Assembly (NCBI GenBank): GCA_963729445.1 | Contig: CAVSNU010000002.1 | Location: forward strand, 1,116,001 to 1,180,000 | Length of the DNA stretch: 64,000 nucleotides | Direction: 5' to 3' | Origin: JACCZH01 sp963729445 | GTDB taxonomy: Bacteria > Chloroflexota > Chloroflexia > Thermomicrobiales > CFX8 | Part shown: positions 63,077 to 64,000 of the stretch, piece after piece | Position numbering within the stretch: the first letter of the stretch is position 1 | Layout of the letters: each line of letters starts with the position of its first letter | The notes under the pieces: generated by a model | Told to the model about the DNA's origin: nothing | Databases searched by the model: none | What the model saw: the letters and a program-made list of their open reading frames with translations, nothing else | Translations under genes and position numbers: made by a program

Positions 63077-64000
63077 TTATATGGTTCCCTCCTTTTGCAA
63101 ACGGCTCACCTCTTCTGGACTGAGACCCAGGAGACCGGACAAGACCTCTTCGTTGTGCTCCCCGAGCACCGGGCCAGCAAACTGGACCTCGCCGGGCGTG
63201 CGGGAGAACCTCGGCACGATGCCCGGCATCTTCAGATGTCCGAGCGTGGGGTGCTGGACTTCGATGATGTTCTGGCGAGACTGGTAGTGGGGATCCTCAA
63301 AGATATCTTGAATTGAATAGACGAGACTCACCGGGCAACCGGCGGCGTCCAGACTCGCCTGGGCGTCGCAACGGGATCGGCTGCCGAACCACTCCGTCAG
63401 AATCTCCATGAGCACGTCGTTGTTTTTAAGCCGGTCGGCGTTGGTCTTGAAGCGGGGGTCGTCAAGCAGCTCGGGCCGGCCGATCGCCGCCGGCAACCGC
63501 TGCCAGGTGCGCTCGGTGCTGGTGACTAACACGAGCCATTTACCATCCTGTGTCTGAAAGGTACCAGCAGGGCTGGCGCCGCCAGACAATCCGGGAGTGC
63601 GCTCGCGCACGACACCGAGCTTGTCGTACTCGGCGACCAGAAACTCCAGCATGCGGAAGAGCGGCTCATACAGCGAGACATCCACCTCCTGGCCCTCTTC
63701 ATCACGGTGCACGTCCCGGTGGTAGAGCGCCATGATGCCCGCGAGCGCCGCCATCATGCCGGCGACATAATCAGCCAGCGAGAAGGGTGGGCTCATCGGC
63801 GGTAACTCGGGATCGCCCATCAGATAGGTGACGCCGCTGAACGCCGTGGCCGGGGTCCCAAATCCGGCCATCTCCCGGTTGGGGCCGGTCTGGCCGTAGC
63901 CGGAAATGTGGACCAGGATAATGCCGGGGTTCGCCGCCTTCAACGTCTCGTAATCGAGCCCCCAGCGGTCAAGCGTGCCCGGCCGAAAGTTCTCCATGAC
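63077..64000 (-). CDS. CaiB/BaiF family (class III) CoA-transferase (partial, N-terminus beyond window)
   Basis: 308 residues of the C-terminal part are visible; the first ~90 residues lie beyond 64000. The segment VMENFRPGTLDRWGLDYETLKAANPGIILVHISGYGQTGP is the conserved core after the catalytic Asp region of this family. GFGTPATAFSGVTYLMGD and SLADYVAGMMAALAGIMALYHR (the conserved Ala-Asp pattern), and DVSLYEPLFRML are also present. It moves CoA from a donor such as succinyl-CoA to a carboxylic acid. With the lyase it fits activation of 3-hydroxy-3-methylglutarate, citramalate or a related acid. First visible gene of the operon, 55 nt before the lyase. Confidence 0.9.
   Translation of the reverse strand, partial: VMENFRPGTLDRWGLDYETLKAANPGIILVHISGYGQTGPNREMAGFGTPATAFSGVTYLMGDPELPPMSPPFSLADYVAGMMAALAGIMALYHRDVHRDEEGQEVDVSLYEPLFRMLEFLVAEYDKLGVVRERTPGLSGGASPAGTFQTQDGKWLVLVTSTERTWQRLPAAIGRPELLDDPRFKTNADRLKNNDVLMEILTEWFGSRSRCDAQASLDAAGCPVSLVYSIQDIFEDPHYQSRQNIIEVQHPTLGHLKMPGIVPRFSRTPGEVQFAGPVLGEHNEEVLSGLLGLSPEEVSRLQKEGTI

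Overview
The window is high-GC bacterial chromosomal DNA. The mix of genes points to a Chloroflexota (Thermomicrobia/Sphaerobacter-like) genome. The clues are a secreted protein carrying the tryptophan-rich 'TYTPGN...GLHYRIW' domain common in that phylum, two form-II CoxL-like molybdenum hydroxylases, a manganese catalase, three sortilin-like propeller proteins, and many palindromic dispersed repeats. This placement is an inference; no rRNA or ribosomal protein lies in the window.

Layout. Positions 1-12.2 kb hold scattered metabolic and signalling genes: a DUF1028 protein, a REC-PAS-PAS-GGDEF-EAL protein, a TcuA-like flavoprotein, a frameshifted threonine aldolase, an M20 dipeptidase, a 2-keto acid hydratase and a Mn-type superoxide dismutase. 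12.3-19.2 kb carry envelope and stress genes: a lytic-transglycosylase-like protein, a Rieske protein, an MFS carrier, an L,D-transpeptidase-like protein, a double universal stress protein and small zinc-ribbon or membrane proteins. 20.1-24.0 kb is a peptide-type ABC importer (binding protein and two permeases, no ATPases). 24.3-25.0 kb is a small membrane protein/FHA pair.

25.2-28.3 kb is a mobile-element island: a 20-nt tandem array, two copies of a 147-149 bp MITE and an IS630-type element. All three insertions are bordered by the same 5-bp duplication, CTCAG/CTGAG. 27.0-32.3 kb is a TetR regulator and an ABC exporter (LolD-like ATPase plus giant FtsX/MacB permease). Two perfect ParB-binding parS sites, at 32.5 and 36.8 kb, suggest the window lies close to the replication origin. 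34.4-39.2 kb is a tandem pair of CoxL-like genes, both broken by single-base insertions. 39.4-42.1 kb holds a Xre/RES toxin-antitoxin pair, a HAM1-like pyrophosphatase, a kinase-fold phosphotransferase and a lone HicB.

42.2-54.4 kb is dominated by three paralogous ~1040-residue beta-propeller proteins without signal peptides, interrupted by a manganese catalase and a lipoprotein. 54.5-58.4 kb includes GNAT and VOC enzymes and an unusual ABM-NhaA fusion next to a UBP-type zinc finger protein. 58.9-64.0 kb is a catabolic operon on the minus strand: CoA-transferase, HMG-CoA lyase, then the tripartite tricarboxylate transporter TctC-TctB-TctA. It probably imports a branched di/tricarboxylate, activates it with CoA and cleaves it.

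The most notable results are the parS pair, the shared 5-bp target of unrelated mobile elements, the ABM-NhaA fusion with its zinc finger partner, and about 20 exclusively +1 insertions confined to three genes, whose removal gives two paralogs of identical length.
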